This document shows, one piece after another, positions 43,632 through 52,796 of a stretch of 64,000 nucleotides of DNA. How positions within the stretch are numbered: the first letter of the stretch is position 1; every line of letters starts with the position of its first letter. Source of the DNA: an uncultured Chloroflexota bacterium (GTDB taxonomy: Bacteria > Chloroflexota > Chloroflexia > Thermomicrobiales > UBA6265); the NCBI GenBank assembly GCA_937901745.1, contig CALGSZ010000096.1, positions 110,560-174,559 on the forward strand, written 5' to 3'. The notes beneath the pieces were generated by a model. The model had not been told where the DNA came from, did no database searches, and saw only the letters and a list, made by a program, of their open reading frames with translations. A program made the position numbers and the translations under genes.

Positions 43632-44162
43632 ATGTTCGGCACGGTCCTAGTTCTCCTCGACGCCACGCCGACCGCCGAGGCGGCGATTCCCTTCGCCGCG
43701 GATGAAGCCCGGCGACACGGCTGCCCTCTCGTTCTCATCCACGTGATTCCGCTGCCGGAGCCACCGACCGCGCGCGCGAGCCACGGGGGTCCGTCCGTGC
43801 AACCGCCGCCCTGGCCGATCGCGGAGGTCGAGCAGGCCAAACGTGAAGCGCACGCCTATTTGCAGCGCGTGATCTATCGCTACAACCTGCCAGAGGAGAC
43901 GACGCGGGTGACGCTCGTCGGTGAGCCGTTCCGGCAGCTGCTCACCGAGATCGAGACTCGCCCCGCGCCGCTGGTCGTCATTGCGGCATCGCCCACTGGC
44001 GCGCTCGGCGAAGTGACGCGCCGGCTCCTACGCTCGGGCGCCGCCCCCGTGCTGCGCGTCGATCCGTCCCACCTCGCTCAGACGATGCCGACCCAAGATT
44101 CAGCCATCTCCCAGGTCGTTGCCTCTTCGATCCTGCGGGAGGACGGCGAGACTGTCTGCTGA
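43632..44162 (+). CDS. Universal stress protein (UspA family)
   Basis: 176 residues with AGGAGG eight bases upstream of the ATG. One Usp domain: VLVLLDATPTAEAAIPFA at the N-terminus and the nucleotide-binding-like IAASPTGALGEVTRRLLRSGAAPVLRV segment near residue 125-150. The glycine pattern of ATP-binding Usps is only partly kept. A proline-rich insertion (PSVQPPPWP) is in the usual variable loop. Convergent with the kinase fusion gene, with only 7 bases between stops. Confidence 0.88.
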   Translation: MFGTVLVLLDATPTAEAAIPFAADEARRHGCPLVLIHVIPLPEPPTARASHGGPSVQPPPWPIAEVEQAKREAHAYLQRVIYRYNLPEETTRVTLVGEPFRQLLTEIETRPAPLVVIAASPTGALGEVTRRLLRSGAAPVLRVDPSHLAQTMPTQDSAISQVVASSILREDGETVC

Positions 44163-44169
44163 GACGGGC

Positions 44170-45771
44170 TCATGCCGGCAAGCGCGGCTGCAGAACTCCT
44201 GCTCGCTCGAGTCCGGCAAAGATCGGGTCGAGCCGGGTCGGGTCATCGCGCGTCGTATCGATCTGGAAGGCCAACGTCCCCGCCGGGATCGGTGGCGGCG
44301 CCGACTGCAAGCGCTCCCGTTGCGCCTGGTAGATCGCCAGCGTCGCATCCGAGACCGCATCGCCACGCTCCGCTCGCCGCGTGATCCGCTCGGCAACGAC
44401 GTCCTCGTCACAGACCGTCTCGACCAAGACGAACGGCACACCGGCCGCCGCGGCCACCTGGGCGGCGCGCTCCCGATACTCACCCTCGAGGAATGTGGCA
44501 TCGAGCACGACCGGCTTGCCCGCCGCGAGCGTCTCCGTTGCGAGATCCAGGAGCCGATCGTAGGTCCGGCGCGTCCAATCCTGGCCGTAGATGCCCTCCC
44601 GCCAACCCGCGCTGACGCGCCCGCTGACGCCGGCTAGCTCCTTGCGCACGATGTCCGACGCGAAGCGCGGCGCTCCCAACGACGCGGCCAATGGAATCGC
44701 GACCGTTGACTTGCCGGTGCCGCTCAGGCCCGACATCGCGATCAGGACCGGGCGGACGGTCAGCGCGTCGCGCATCGCGGTCGCGAAGAGGCGCTCGATC
44801 TCCGCCGGGATTTCAGAGTGCGGCATTGCCGCGTTGCTCAAGGTGATGCTCTGCGTTTTGACGCGGACTAGTGCCCGGTGGGCGCGGTAGAGCCGGAGGA
44901 GCGCGGGCGGCAAGTCCACTCCCGCGGCGCGGTACGCCCCTTCGATCTCACCCGCGAGCCACTCCGCCCCGAGCCGCTCCAGATCCATCAACAGGAACGC
45001 GAGATCGCTGGCGACATCCGCGCAGCGGATCGCCGGGTTGAATTCCACGCAGTCGAACACCTGGACGGCGCCGCTCTCTTCGAGGCAGATGTGCTCCGCG
45101 CGCAGATCGCCATGCCCATCGCGAACCCAGCCGTCGCGGACCCGTTGCTCGAGGAGAGAGGTCTGCACCGTGAGGAACGATCGCATCGCCGTGGCGACGA
45201 GCCTCAGCTGCTCCGGGCCAAAGTAGCGGCCAGCGAACGGCTCGAGCTCGGTGAGGTTGTCGGTCAGGACGCGGGCGAGCGCCGCTGCCTTGCCATACGG
45301 CTCCGCGCCGCAATCAGCCGCAATGCGCTGGTGGAAGGGCACCAGCCGGTTCGCAATCCTCTCGCCGGCGTCGTCGGGGACCGCCTCGGACGCGAGCAGC
45401 GCATCCAGCATCCGGTCGGCCGGCAACCGCCGCATCAGCGTCGCCCATTCGACTGGCTCGCCAGCACCTTCGACGACGTACTCCTCGCCCTCCTGGACGA
45501 TCGGGACGACGCCGAGATAGACGCCGTCGGTGAGGCGGCGGTTCAGCCGCACCTCCTCCTCGCAGGAATGGCGCCGCTGCTCCATTGTCCGGTGATCGAC
45601 GAATGGGAAGTGGACGGGACGTTTGATCTTGACGACACGGTCACCGGCCAGGAAGACCCAGGAGATATGCGTCTCGATGAGTTCGATCCGGTCGGGGCGC
45701 CAGGGATACGCCTCAGGTCTGAGGAGCGAGGCAACGAGCCGCGACCGTTGCGCGGTGGTTTGATCGTCCAT
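44170..45771 (-). CDS. Fusion of aminoglycoside phosphotransferase-like kinase and P-loop kinase domain
   Basis: 533 residues; the ATG at 45771 has GGAG five bases upstream. The N-terminal domain (about 1-330) is APH-like, with the catalytic loop GHGDLRAEHICL and the metal-binding FDCVEFNP. The C-terminal domain (about 340-510) is a zeta-toxin/gluconokinase-like P-loop kinase with GLSGTGKST and VLDATFLEG. Such fusions are widespread and uncharacterised; they are usually not antibiotic-resistance genes. Divergent from the sensor kinase gene. Confidence 0.92.
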   Translation of the reverse strand: MDDQTTAQRSRLVASLLRPEAYPWRPDRIELIETHISWVFLAGDRVVKIKRPVHFPFVDHRTMEQRRHSCEEEVRLNRRLTDGVYLGVVPIVQEGEEYVVEGAGEPVEWATLMRRLPADRMLDALLASEAVPDDAGERIANRLVPFHQRIAADCGAEPYGKAAALARVLTDNLTELEPFAGRYFGPEQLRLVATAMRSFLTVQTSLLEQRVRDGWVRDGHGDLRAEHICLEESGAVQVFDCVEFNPAIRCADVASDLAFLLMDLERLGAEWLAGEIEGAYRAAGVDLPPALLRLYRAHRALVRVKTQSITLSNAAMPHSEIPAEIERLFATAMRDALTVRPVLIAMSGLSGTGKSTVAIPLAASLGAPRFASDIVRKELAGVSGRVSAGWREGIYGQDWTRRTYDRLLDLATETLAAGKPVVLDATFLEGEYRERAAQVAAAAGVPFVLVETVCDEDVVAERITRRAERGDAVSDATLAIYQAQRERLQSAPPPIPAGTLAFQIDTTRDDPTRLDPIFAGLERAGVLQPRLPA

Positions 45772-45951
45772 GTGCACTCCGGCTCAGTGAAGGCGCGCGC
45801 CGGCCCTCCGCTCGCGGCCAGCGCCACGGCAACCGCCAATCGCCGGCCGCATCGACACAAACAGGATACCCGGCTGGACGCGAACGGCGGAGGCACATCT
45901 GTGACGCCATTCTTCACCTGGCCGCCGCTGCCTTCACCGGATGGTATGCTG

Positions 45952-47646
45952 ATGAGTGAGAAAGTGCACGGAGGCACGCGAGGGCAAGAGGTGGCTGCGT
46001 CGGTCGAGCACGATGATGAGCAATTGACCGATGAGGCATCGCGGGTACGACGCGAGCGCGCTTTCGCCGCCTACGTCGCAGCCCTGGCCGTCGCGTCCGA
46101 GGTCGATCTCCCCGCGGTGCTCCAGCGGATCGTTGACCTCGCGCGCGAGGTCGTCCCGGCCAAGTATGCGGCGCTCGGCGTCGCCGAGAACGGCCGCATC
46201 GTCGAGTTCATAACCTCTGGAATCACGCAGGAGCAGCGGGCCGCGATCGGTCCGCCACCGCAGGGGCACGGCTTGCTCAAGGTCCTCATCGAAAAGGGCG
46301 AGCCATTGCTTGTCCCGGACATCTCGGCCGATCCGCGCTCGCATGGCTTCCCGCCGAACCATCCGGTGATGAAGTCGCTGATCGGCGTGCCGATCAAGCT
46401 CGGTCAGCGGACGCTGGGCGACCTCTATCTCACCGAGCGACTCGATGGCCGGCCGTTCGACGAGCAAGACCTCGAGGTCCTGACCATCCTCGCCAGCCAT
46501 GCCGCCGCCGCGATCGACCGGGCTTACCTCTATCGCGAGCTCGCGGCGAGCCGGACGCAGGCCGAAGAGCAGCGGGACCAGGTCCGCGCGATTTTGGATA
46601 GCCTCCCGTCCGGCGTCCTGATCCACGTTCCACCAGACGGCAAGGTCGAGCTCGCTAACGACGCCGCAATCCAGATGCTGCTCGGGCCAGCGCTGCCCGC
46701 CAGCACCATGCCCGTCCCTGACCGCCACTACACCCTCTTGCAAGCCGACGGCACGTCCCTGCCGAGCGACGAACGGCCCGGGATGCGCGCGCTGCGTGGG
46801 GAGTCGATTCGCAATCGCCAATTGCTCGTCGAGCGGTGGGACGGCCACCGCTTCCCGGTCCTCGTCCAGGCCAACCCGTTGCGCGACGCGCGCAGCCAGA
46901 TTGTCCGCGCCGTCGTCGTCATCCAGGACATTACACGGCTGCGGGAAGCCGAGCAGCTCAAGGACGACTTCATCTCCCTGGTCTCTCACGAGCTGCGCAC
47001 GCCGGTGACGACGATCTATGGTGGAGCTCACCTGCTAGCGCACGAGGGCGAGACGCTGGACGAGGGTACGCGCGCTTCGATTCTGGCCGATATCGTCGCC
47101 GAGAGCGAGCGGCTCGAGCAGATGCTCTCCAACCTGCTCAGCCTGGCCTCGATTCAGGCGGGACGGCTCGAGCCGAATACGGAGCCGGTGCTGATCAAGC
47201 CGCTCGCTAAGCGCGTGGCGGCAGAGGTCCAGAACCGGACGATTCGCCACACGTTCACCGTCGAAATCCCGACAGACCTGCCGCCAGTGGAGGCAGACCC
47301 GAATTTGCTCAGCCAGGTGCTGCGCAACCTGCTCGAAAACGCGGTCAAATATTCTCCCGACGGCGGCGAAATTTGCGTATCTGCCTCATTGGAGGCGCCG
47401 CTGGTCGCGATCCACGTCACCGATCAAGGGGTGGGTATCGCGCCGGAGCACGTCAACCAGGTATTCGAGCGGTTCCGCCGGCCGGGGGCGCCGCCGACTG
47501 TCCGCGGCATGGGGCTCGGACTGTACTTGAGCCGCCATCTCGTCGAAGCACAGCGCGGAACGATTTCCGCGACCTCGGCGGGTCCCGGTCAGGGCGCGAC
47601 ATTCACCATCAGGCTGCCGATCGCCCGTGACTGGGAGGAGGAATGA
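45952..47646 (+). CDS. Sensor histidine kinase with DevS-like GAF domain and PAS domain
   Basis: About 564 residues from the ATG at 45952; a GTG at 45991 with a better ribosome binding site is an alternative, and the long open frame upstream is antisense to the kinase fusion. Order: GAF (45-195) resembling the DevS/DosT heme GAF, with DISADPRSHGFPPNHPVM retaining histidines 131 and 137; PAS (about 210-330); HisKA with SHELRTPV; HATPase with LLENAVKYS, DQGVGIA and GMGLGLYL. No membrane segments, so a cytoplasmic sensor, perhaps of oxygen or NO. It pairs with the regulator 33 bases downstream. Confidence 0.92.
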   Translation: MSEKVHGGTRGQEVAASVEHDDEQLTDEASRVRRERAFAAYVAALAVASEVDLPAVLQRIVDLAREVVPAKYAALGVAENGRIVEFITSGITQEQRAAIGPPPQGHGLLKVLIEKGEPLLVPDISADPRSHGFPPNHPVMKSLIGVPIKLGQRTLGDLYLTERLDGRPFDEQDLEVLTILASHAAAAIDRAYLYRELAASRTQAEEQRDQVRAILDSLPSGVLIHVPPDGKVELANDAAIQMLLGPALPASTMPVPDRHYTLLQADGTSLPSDERPGMRALRGESIRNRQLLVERWDGHRFPVLVQANPLRDARSQIVRAVVVIQDITRLREAEQLKDDFISLVSHELRTPVTTIYGGAHLLAHEGETLDEGTRASILADIVAESERLEQMLSNLLSLASIQAGRLEPNTEPVLIKPLAKRVAAEVQNRTIRHTFTVEIPTDLPPVEADPNLLSQVLRNLLENAVKYSPDGGEICVSASLEAPLVAIHVTDQGVGIAPEHVNQVFERFRRPGAPPTVRGMGLGLYLSRHLVEAQRGTISATSAGPGQGATFTIRLPIARDWEEE

Positions 47647-47679
47647 GTCGGCAGCCGGCACAATCCCGTCGGAGGGACT

Positions 47680-48402
47680 ATGCGAAAGCGTCTCATCCTA
47701 GTTGTGGATGACGAGCCAGCGATCGTCCGGCTGGTGCGGACGAAGCTCCAGGCCGATGGCTACGCCGTCATCACCGCGAGCCGCGGCGAGGAAGCGTTGA
47801 AGATCCTCGAGGACGAACGACCCGACCTGGTCATCCTCGATCTGATGATGCCGGGCATGGACGGCTTTGAAACGTTGCGCCGCATCCGCACCGACAGTCA
47901 GGTACCGGTCATCATGCTGACCGCGCGCACGGGCGACGCTGACCGCCTGAAGGGATTTCACGTCGGCGCCGATGACTACGTCACCAAGCCGTTCAATCCG
48001 GACGAGCTCTCCGCTCGCGTCGGGGCTGTCCTCCGCCGAACCGCGGGCGCGGCGCCGGCGGGTGGCCACAGGGTCCTGCGGTATCCCGGCGTGGAAATCG
48101 ATCTCGAGCGGCGGCGCGTCACCGTCGGCAACGAGGAGGTCCGCCTGAGCCGGACCGAATGGGAACTGCTCTCGCAGCTCGCCGGTAACGTTGGCCGCGT
48201 CATGCTCCACGGCGAGCTCCTCTCGCGCATTTGGGGACCGGAGTTCCGCGACGAGGCGCACTACCTGCGGACATGGGTCAGCCGGCTACGCGCCAAGCTG
48301 GAGACTGATCCCCAGACGCCGCAGCTGATCACCACCTTCCCCGGACTCGGTTACCGGCTCGAGTCGCCGCCAAGCGAGGACTCTCAAACGGCGAGCGAAT
48401 AG
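47680..48402 (+). CDS. OmpR-family response regulator
   Basis: 240 residues with GGAGG close before the ATG. The receiver has VVDDEP at 8-13, phospho-acceptor Asp54 in VILDLMMPGMDG and Lys in DYVTKPF. The C-terminal winged helix shows LSRTEWELLSQLAGNVGRVM and HYLRTWVSRLRAKLE, close to KdpE-type regulators. It is the partner of the preceding kinase. Target genes are unknown; inverted repeats downstream at 48471-48509 are a possible binding region. Confidence 0.95.
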   Translation: MRKRLILVVDDEPAIVRLVRTKLQADGYAVITASRGEEALKILEDERPDLVILDLMMPGMDGFETLRRIRTDSQVPVIMLTARTGDADRLKGFHVGADDYVTKPFNPDELSARVGAVLRRTAGAAPAGGHRVLRYPGVEIDLERRRVTVGNEEVRLSRTEWELLSQLAGNVGRVMLHGELLSRIWGPEFRDEAHYLRTWVSRLRAKLETDPQTPQLITTFPGLGYRLESPPSEDSQTASE

Positions 48403-48470
48403 CTCCAGCGGCACTGCTCCCAGACTCCTGGCGTACCCGCGGTGGCGGCGAACGCGTGCTAGCTCAATAT

Positions 48471-48509
48471 TGATACGTCTCGGTTAGATCACATAAATCC
48501 AACGTATCA
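48471..48509. repeat. Perfect 8-bp inverted repeat in AT-rich intergenic DNA
   Basis: TGATACGT and ACGTATCA flank 23 bases. The stretch is markedly AT-richer than the surroundings and could hold promoter elements or a regulator site for the membrane-protein gene at 48697, or for the response regulator upstream. Confidence 0.45.
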
Positions 48510-48549
48510 CCAGTGTCGTAGCAATAGATGGAAGACGGATTGGGGACCC

Positions 48550-48613
48550 GGCCGGTCGGCCGCTGGCATTGGGCCGTCGGCCCCGCGGGCGATGCCCGCA
48601 ATCCGGTGACCGG
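48550..48613 (+). other. Series of four small GC-rich hairpins (structured leader?)
   Basis: Four consecutive short stems: GGCC/GGCC (48550-48561), GGGCC/GGCCC (48571-48583), GCGGGC/GCCCGC (48585-48599) and CCGG/CCGG (48603-48613). They precede a gene with a near-perfect Shine-Dalgarno (AAAGGAGGTGA). This may be a structured 5' leader or an inefficient terminator of the two-component operon. Confidence 0.35.
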
Positions 48614-48696
48614 CCGCGCCGGATGGCAGAGGTCACGGTGATGAGCGGTGGCGAGTGATCGCCAGCAACACGCGAGTAGAAAGGAGGTGAACGGCG

Positions 48697-49005
48697 ATGG
48701 AAGTCGGAACCTTCTTGCTGATGCTGGCGCTGGCCTATGCCGCGGGCGTGCTCTGGTATGACCTGCTGCCTGGCAGGCTGCCGGAGAGGGCGTGGCGAGT
48801 CGCCGCGTATCCGTTCCTAGGCATCTTCGCGGCGGAGGCGCTGCTGCCGAAGGTCTATGAGAACGATCCGACCTTTGGCGGCATCCACCTCGTAGCGGCG
48901 GCGGTAGGCTCGCTGATCGCGGTCGTCGTCGACTGGATCATCACTGGTGTCCGCCAACCCGCCGTTGCCGCGCCCGAGCCGAAGATCGAGCCGCGCGCGG
49001 CATAG
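48697..49005 (+). CDS. Small membrane protein, 102 aa
   Basis: The ribosome binding site AAAGGAGGTGA is among the strongest in the window. Three hydrophobic segments (FLLMLALAYAAGVLWYDLL, YPFLGIFAAEALLP and HLVAAAVGSLIAVVVDWIITGV) indicate a small integral membrane protein with a Pro/Ala/Glu tail. No family recognised. Confidence 0.65.
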   Translation: MEVGTFLLMLALAYAAGVLWYDLLPGRLPERAWRVAAYPFLGIFAAEALLPKVYENDPTFGGIHLVAAAVGSLIAVVVDWIITGVRQPAVAAPEPKIEPRAA

Positions 49006-49031
49006 CGGCGACATAGGCAGGCAGCGCGAAC

Positions 49032-49074
49032 GGCGCCGGGCACCGCGCGGCAAGCGCTGGGACTGCCCGGCGCC
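49032..49074 (+). terminator. Terminator-like hairpin after the 102-aa membrane protein
   Basis: Stem GGCGCCGGGCA / TGCCCGGCGCC (11 bp) with a 21-base loop, followed by GCCATTTTCC. The short T-run after a GCC makes it moderate. Confidence 0.6.
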
Positions 49075-49148
49075 GCCATTTTCCGCGACGTGTGTCGCCA
49101 GGTCACGGAAAGGAGAACTTTTTGTCACCTGATTACGTATATTCCGTA

Positions 49149-49232
49149 GAGAGCGGAGGTGTCCCCCCCTTCCCTCCCCTCCGCTCTCCGATCCCCCTGA
49201 GAGAGCGCCGCTCGCCAGCCCGGGCGGCGCTC
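49149..49232. other. Two further inverted repeats in a non-coding stretch
   Basis: Between 49075 and 49462 no gene is supported. The stretch contains GAGAGCGGAGG / CCTCCGCTCTC (49149-49188, 11-bp arms, pyrimidine-rich loop) and GAGCGCCGC / GCGGCGCTC (49203-49232). The first resembles a terminator or RNA stem-loop upstream of the amidase gene; its role is unknown. Confidence 0.4.
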
Positions 49233-49462
49233 ACCTCGTTCGTACGCACTTTATCGAGCAACCCATCGCGACTGCAACCCCTCACAGCTCACGCACACTC
49301 GAGGTCGCTTCGACACCTCGTCAACGTTTGCCACGTTCTATGAGCAGGGTGTAGCCTAGCCGGACGTAGAGCGCTCCGAGCGAGGCGTGTATGGCTGGAG
49401 CAGATCGCTCGCCGCTGTCGCCATCGGGGCTCATCACGGGTCAGGAGCCGGAGGGGAGGGAA

Positions 49463-52423
49463 ATGGGCGAGAGCCATCGTGGGAGCAACATTGATCTCCT
49501 GGTTCCGTGGCGAGTCAGCCGCCGGCTGGTGTTGAAGGCCGCGGCGGGTGTAGCGGCACTCGCCGCGAGCGGGCTCGGAACGCCGGGGGCCGTCCGCACC
49601 ACCGCGCAATCTGACACCACGCTCGCCTATGACTGGGTCGAAGCCGACGAGGTCGGGGGCATCTCGGCGGCTGAGGCGGGCGCGCAACGCGTCGTCCAAG
49701 CCAACTTTCCGTTCTACGCGATCGGCGCGCACTGGGATGCGGAGGGCGGCACTTCCCCGCAGATCGAGCTGAGCTTCAGCCAAGACGGCCAATCGTTCAA
49801 CAACCCGATCGTCATCGGCGCCGCGCTCGAAGACCTCGGACGACCCACACGCAACAACCGCATCTTCACCAACCTGGTTTTCACCGACGGCGCGCGCTTC
49901 GTCCGATATCGAACGCTCGATGCGGCGGGGAATCCGATCGTCCTTCCCGGCTTCGCCCTCACCTACATTGACGCGACAGCCGGCCCCTCGGCAGGCGACG
50001 GGATGACGGCGGCAGCGCTTCCGACACTCGAACGGCCGGCCATCATCTCCCGCGCCGGTTGGGGCGCGAACGAGTCATATCGGTTCGACTCCTACGGCGA
50101 GGTCTGGCCGCGCGAGTATCAGAAGGTCACGCACATCATCGTCCATCATTCCGGGACGTCTTCGCACAACAGCGCCGAGCCCTTTAGCGTTGTCCGCTCG
50201 ATTTACTACTACCACGCGGTTACCCTCGGCTGGGGCGACATCGGCTACAACTACCTCGTCAGCCGGCAAGGTCACATCTTCGAGGGACGCTACGGCGGGG
50301 AGAACGTCGTCGGCGGCCACGCCTATCAATACGCCTGGGGCTCCTCCGGCATCTGCGCCATCGGCGATTACAGCTTTAGCGACTTCCCGTCGGCCGGCCA
50401 GGCAGCGTTGATCGCGATCATCGCTTGGGTCGGGCGCAACCTCGATCCGCTTGGCCGCTCGACCTTCCACGAGGCCTATAACCTGCCGACCATCGCGAGT
50501 CACCGCGACGTGAATCAATCGACCTGCCCCGGCGACTTTCTCTGGAACGACCTGCCAGCGATCCGGAACGCGGTTGCCGAGGTCCTGAACTCAACCGAGA
50601 GTCCTCCCGACTCCTCGGTGCCGCCGCCGCCGAAGGTCAAATACGGCATCGGCGACAATGTCGTCACGGACCGGCAGCTCTATCTCCGCTCCGAGCCGAG
50701 CCAATCCTCATCCGCGTACACCCGACTGCCCGCAGGGACGCTCTGCGCGATCACCGGCGCGCCGCGGATTGTCAACGGCGAGGAGTGGTATTACGTTCTG
50801 ACCTACACCAGCCAGGGCTACGAGGGCTATCTCAACGGGCGCTATCTCGATCCCGCTCCGACCGGCAATCCACCCGCCGCCAAGTTCAAGGTGGGCGACG
50901 TGGTTCGGTTCACACAGGGCTCCGATCTGCGACGCAGCCCGGGTCTGCCGCAGCGCGTCATCGGCTGGGTTCCTTCCGGCGCGCTCATGACCGTCAGCGG
51001 TGAGTCGGTCGCGGCGACCGGTCAACGCTGGGTGCCCGTCTACAGCCAGACCTACGCCGGCGGCTGGGTGGATCAGGCGGTCCTGGCGCTCGAGCGGCCC
51101 GCGCCAGCGCCAGCAGAACTCACCCTCTCCCGGTACCGAGGCTCGGTCGCGACGTCATTCACCGCGACGGTGCGCAATTTCCCACCGAACGCGTCGGTTG
51201 CGATCCAATGGGATGGATCCATCCGGGCGCGCGTGACGGTCAACAGCTCCGGCAGCGGCAGCGTCGACGTCAAGATTCCGCCGTCCGTCAAGGGCATGCA
51301 CACGGTCCGAGCGGTATCCGGCTCCACCTCGGCAACAGCTCAGTTTGAGGTGATCCCGCGCGTACACCTCTCGCCGCGTGAGGGCAAGGTCGGCGACCGT
51401 ATCACCGTCACCGCGCGCGGTTACGGTGCGAACGAGACGGTCGAGCTTCAGTGGCCGCAAGGCAGCGGCTGGACCACGATCAAGACTCGTGACACCGGCG
51501 CGACGGGCAGCATGCGGACGCTGATTACCGTCCCGAGCTTCGCGGTGCCGGGGACGGCATACGTCCGGGGCGTCAGCCCGACCGGCGACCACAAGGCGCC
51601 GTTCAACGTCACGGGCCCCTCGACGGTCGAGGAGCCGCCGGAACTCACACTTTCCCGGTATCGCGGGTCGGTGGCGACGTCGTTCACCGCGTTCGTGAGC
51701 AAGTTCCCAGCGAACACTTCGGTCGAGATTCGGTGGGACGGGACCATCCGAGCGCGGGTCACGACCGACGGCTCAGGGAGCGGCAGCGTCGACGTCAAGA
51801 TCCCGCCGGCGGTCAAGGGCATCCATACCGTCCAAGCCGTGGCCGGCTCCTTGTCCGCCTCCGTCGAATTCGAGGTGATCCCGCGTGTGCACCTCTCGCC
51901 GCGGAAGGGCGAGATTGGCGACCGCATCACCGTTACCGCGCGTGGCTACGGCGCGAACGAGACGGTCGAAATCCAGTGGCCGAACGGCGATGAGTGGGTC
52001 ACGGTCAAGACTCGCGACACCGGCGCGACGGGCAGCATGCGGACGCTGATCACCGTCCCGGACTTCGCGGTGCCGGGGACGGCATACGTCCGGGGCGTCA
52101 GCCCGACCGGCGACCACAAGGCTCCGTATGAGGTCGAGGGGACAAGCGCGGCGTCCGCCGAGACGCCGACGCCGGAGCCCTCGCCGACGGCTACGCCCGA
52201 GCCGGAGGCAACACCGGAGCCGACGGTGACCGCCGATCCGACGCAGGAGCCGACCGCGACGCCAGAGCCGACCGCGACTCCGGAGCCCACAGCGACGCCG
52301 GAGCCGTCGCCGACGGCTACGCCAGAACCGACAGCCACGCCAGAACCGACGGCAACTCCCTCGCCGACTGCCACCGCTCCGGCTGAGGAGCCGACGCCGG
52401 AAGAGGAATCGGCGGCCGGCTGA
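49463..52423 (+). CDS. Large secreted N-acetylmuramoyl-L-alanine amidase/PGRP-type protein with Ig-like repeats
   Basis: 986 residues; GGAGGGGAGGG precedes the ATG at 49463. A twin-arginine signal (SRRLVLKAAAGVAALAASGLG) is followed by a beta domain, then an amidase-2/PGRP domain (about 195-370) whose zinc ligands are seen in IIVHHSG, SHRDVNQ and TCPGD. An SH3b domain (about 400-465) and a second SH3-like domain (to about 540) follow. Two about 175-residue repeats each start ELTLSRYRGSVATSFTA and end AYVRGVSPTGDHKAP. The tail is about 90 residues of PEPTATPEP type. It probably cleaves or binds cell-wall peptide; the tail suggests surface exposure. Confidence 0.88.
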   Translation: MGESHRGSNIDLLVPWRVSRRLVLKAAAGVAALAASGLGTPGAVRTTAQSDTTLAYDWVEADEVGGISAAEAGAQRVVQANFPFYAIGAHWDAEGGTSPQIELSFSQDGQSFNNPIVIGAALEDLGRPTRNNRIFTNLVFTDGARFVRYRTLDAAGNPIVLPGFALTYIDATAGPSAGDGMTAAALPTLERPAIISRAGWGANESYRFDSYGEVWPREYQKVTHIIVHHSGTSSHNSAEPFSVVRSIYYYHAVTLGWGDIGYNYLVSRQGHIFEGRYGGENVVGGHAYQYAWGSSGICAIGDYSFSDFPSAGQAALIAIIAWVGRNLDPLGRSTFHEAYNLPTIASHRDVNQSTCPGDFLWNDLPAIRNAVAEVLNSTESPPDSSVPPPPKVKYGIGDNVVTDRQLYLRSEPSQSSSAYTRLPAGTLCAITGAPRIVNGEEWYYVLTYTSQGYEGYLNGRYLDPAPTGNPPAAKFKVGDVVRFTQGSDLRRSPGLPQRVIGWVPSGALMTVSGESVAATGQRWVPVYSQTYAGGWVDQAVLALERPAPAPAELTLSRYRGSVATSFTATVRNFPPNASVAIQWDGSIRARVTVNSSGSGSVDVKIPPSVKGMHTVRAVSGSTSATAQFEVIPRVHLSPREGKVGDRITVTARGYGANETVELQWPQGSGWTTIKTRDTGATGSMRTLITVPSFAVPGTAYVRGVSPTGDHKAPFNVTGPSTVEEPPELTLSRYRGSVATSFTAFVSKFPANTSVEIRWDGTIRARVTTDGSGSGSVDVKIPPAVKGIHTVQAVAGSLSASVEFEVIPRVHLSPRKGEIGDRITVTARGYGANETVEIQWPNGDEWVTVKTRDTGATGSMRTLITVPDFAVPGTAYVRGVSPTGDHKAPYEVEGTSAASAETPTPEPSPTATPEPEATPEPTVTADPTQEPTATPEPTATPEPTATPEPSPTATPEPTATPEPTATPSPTATAPAEEPTPEEESAAG

Positions 52424-52448
52424 GTGTCTTGAGTCATGCCTCACCACC

Positions 52449-52488
52449 GCGACCGCCCGCGCGGCTCGAGTCCGGCGCGAGCGGTCGC
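52449..52488 (+). terminator. Hairpin after the amidase gene
   Basis: GCGACCGC / GCGGTCGC stem extended inward by CGCGC / GCGCG with one mismatch, 25 bases after the stop codon. No T-run follows. The remainder of the 373-base gap to 52797 shows AT-rich patches (near 52560-52630) that may hold a promoter, but no gene. Confidence 0.55.
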
Positions 52489-52796
52489 GTGTCTGTGGGG
52501 CGGAACGAGCCTAGCTCGGCGACCAGTCCTCGACATTCGGTCGCGTGAGATCACCAGTCATCATCATTCACATACACGGTGAGTGATCTTTCTATATGCG
52601 TGCGCGATCCCGCTTTGCTCTGCAATAATCCCGCGACATTGGCCGAGAGTCGCTCATCTTCCTGGCAGAGATGCCACATGTCGCAGCCAAGCCATTCCCT
52701 TGCGCGCAGGCGGTGTGTATGTGTACGTTCTCATAGGCGAGCGCAAGCGCGGGGGAGCGGCCTAGCACGGGTCATGCGACGGCCAGGAGGGAAACC

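Noticed and set aside
44878..45951. N-terminal extension of the sensor kinase by about 358 codons
   Set aside because: It lies wholly antisense to the APH-kinase fusion and its promoter region; composition is that of a shadow frame.
48403..48696. tRNA or small stable RNA gene
   Set aside because: No cloverleaf or T-loop sequence found; kept only as a possible structured leader.
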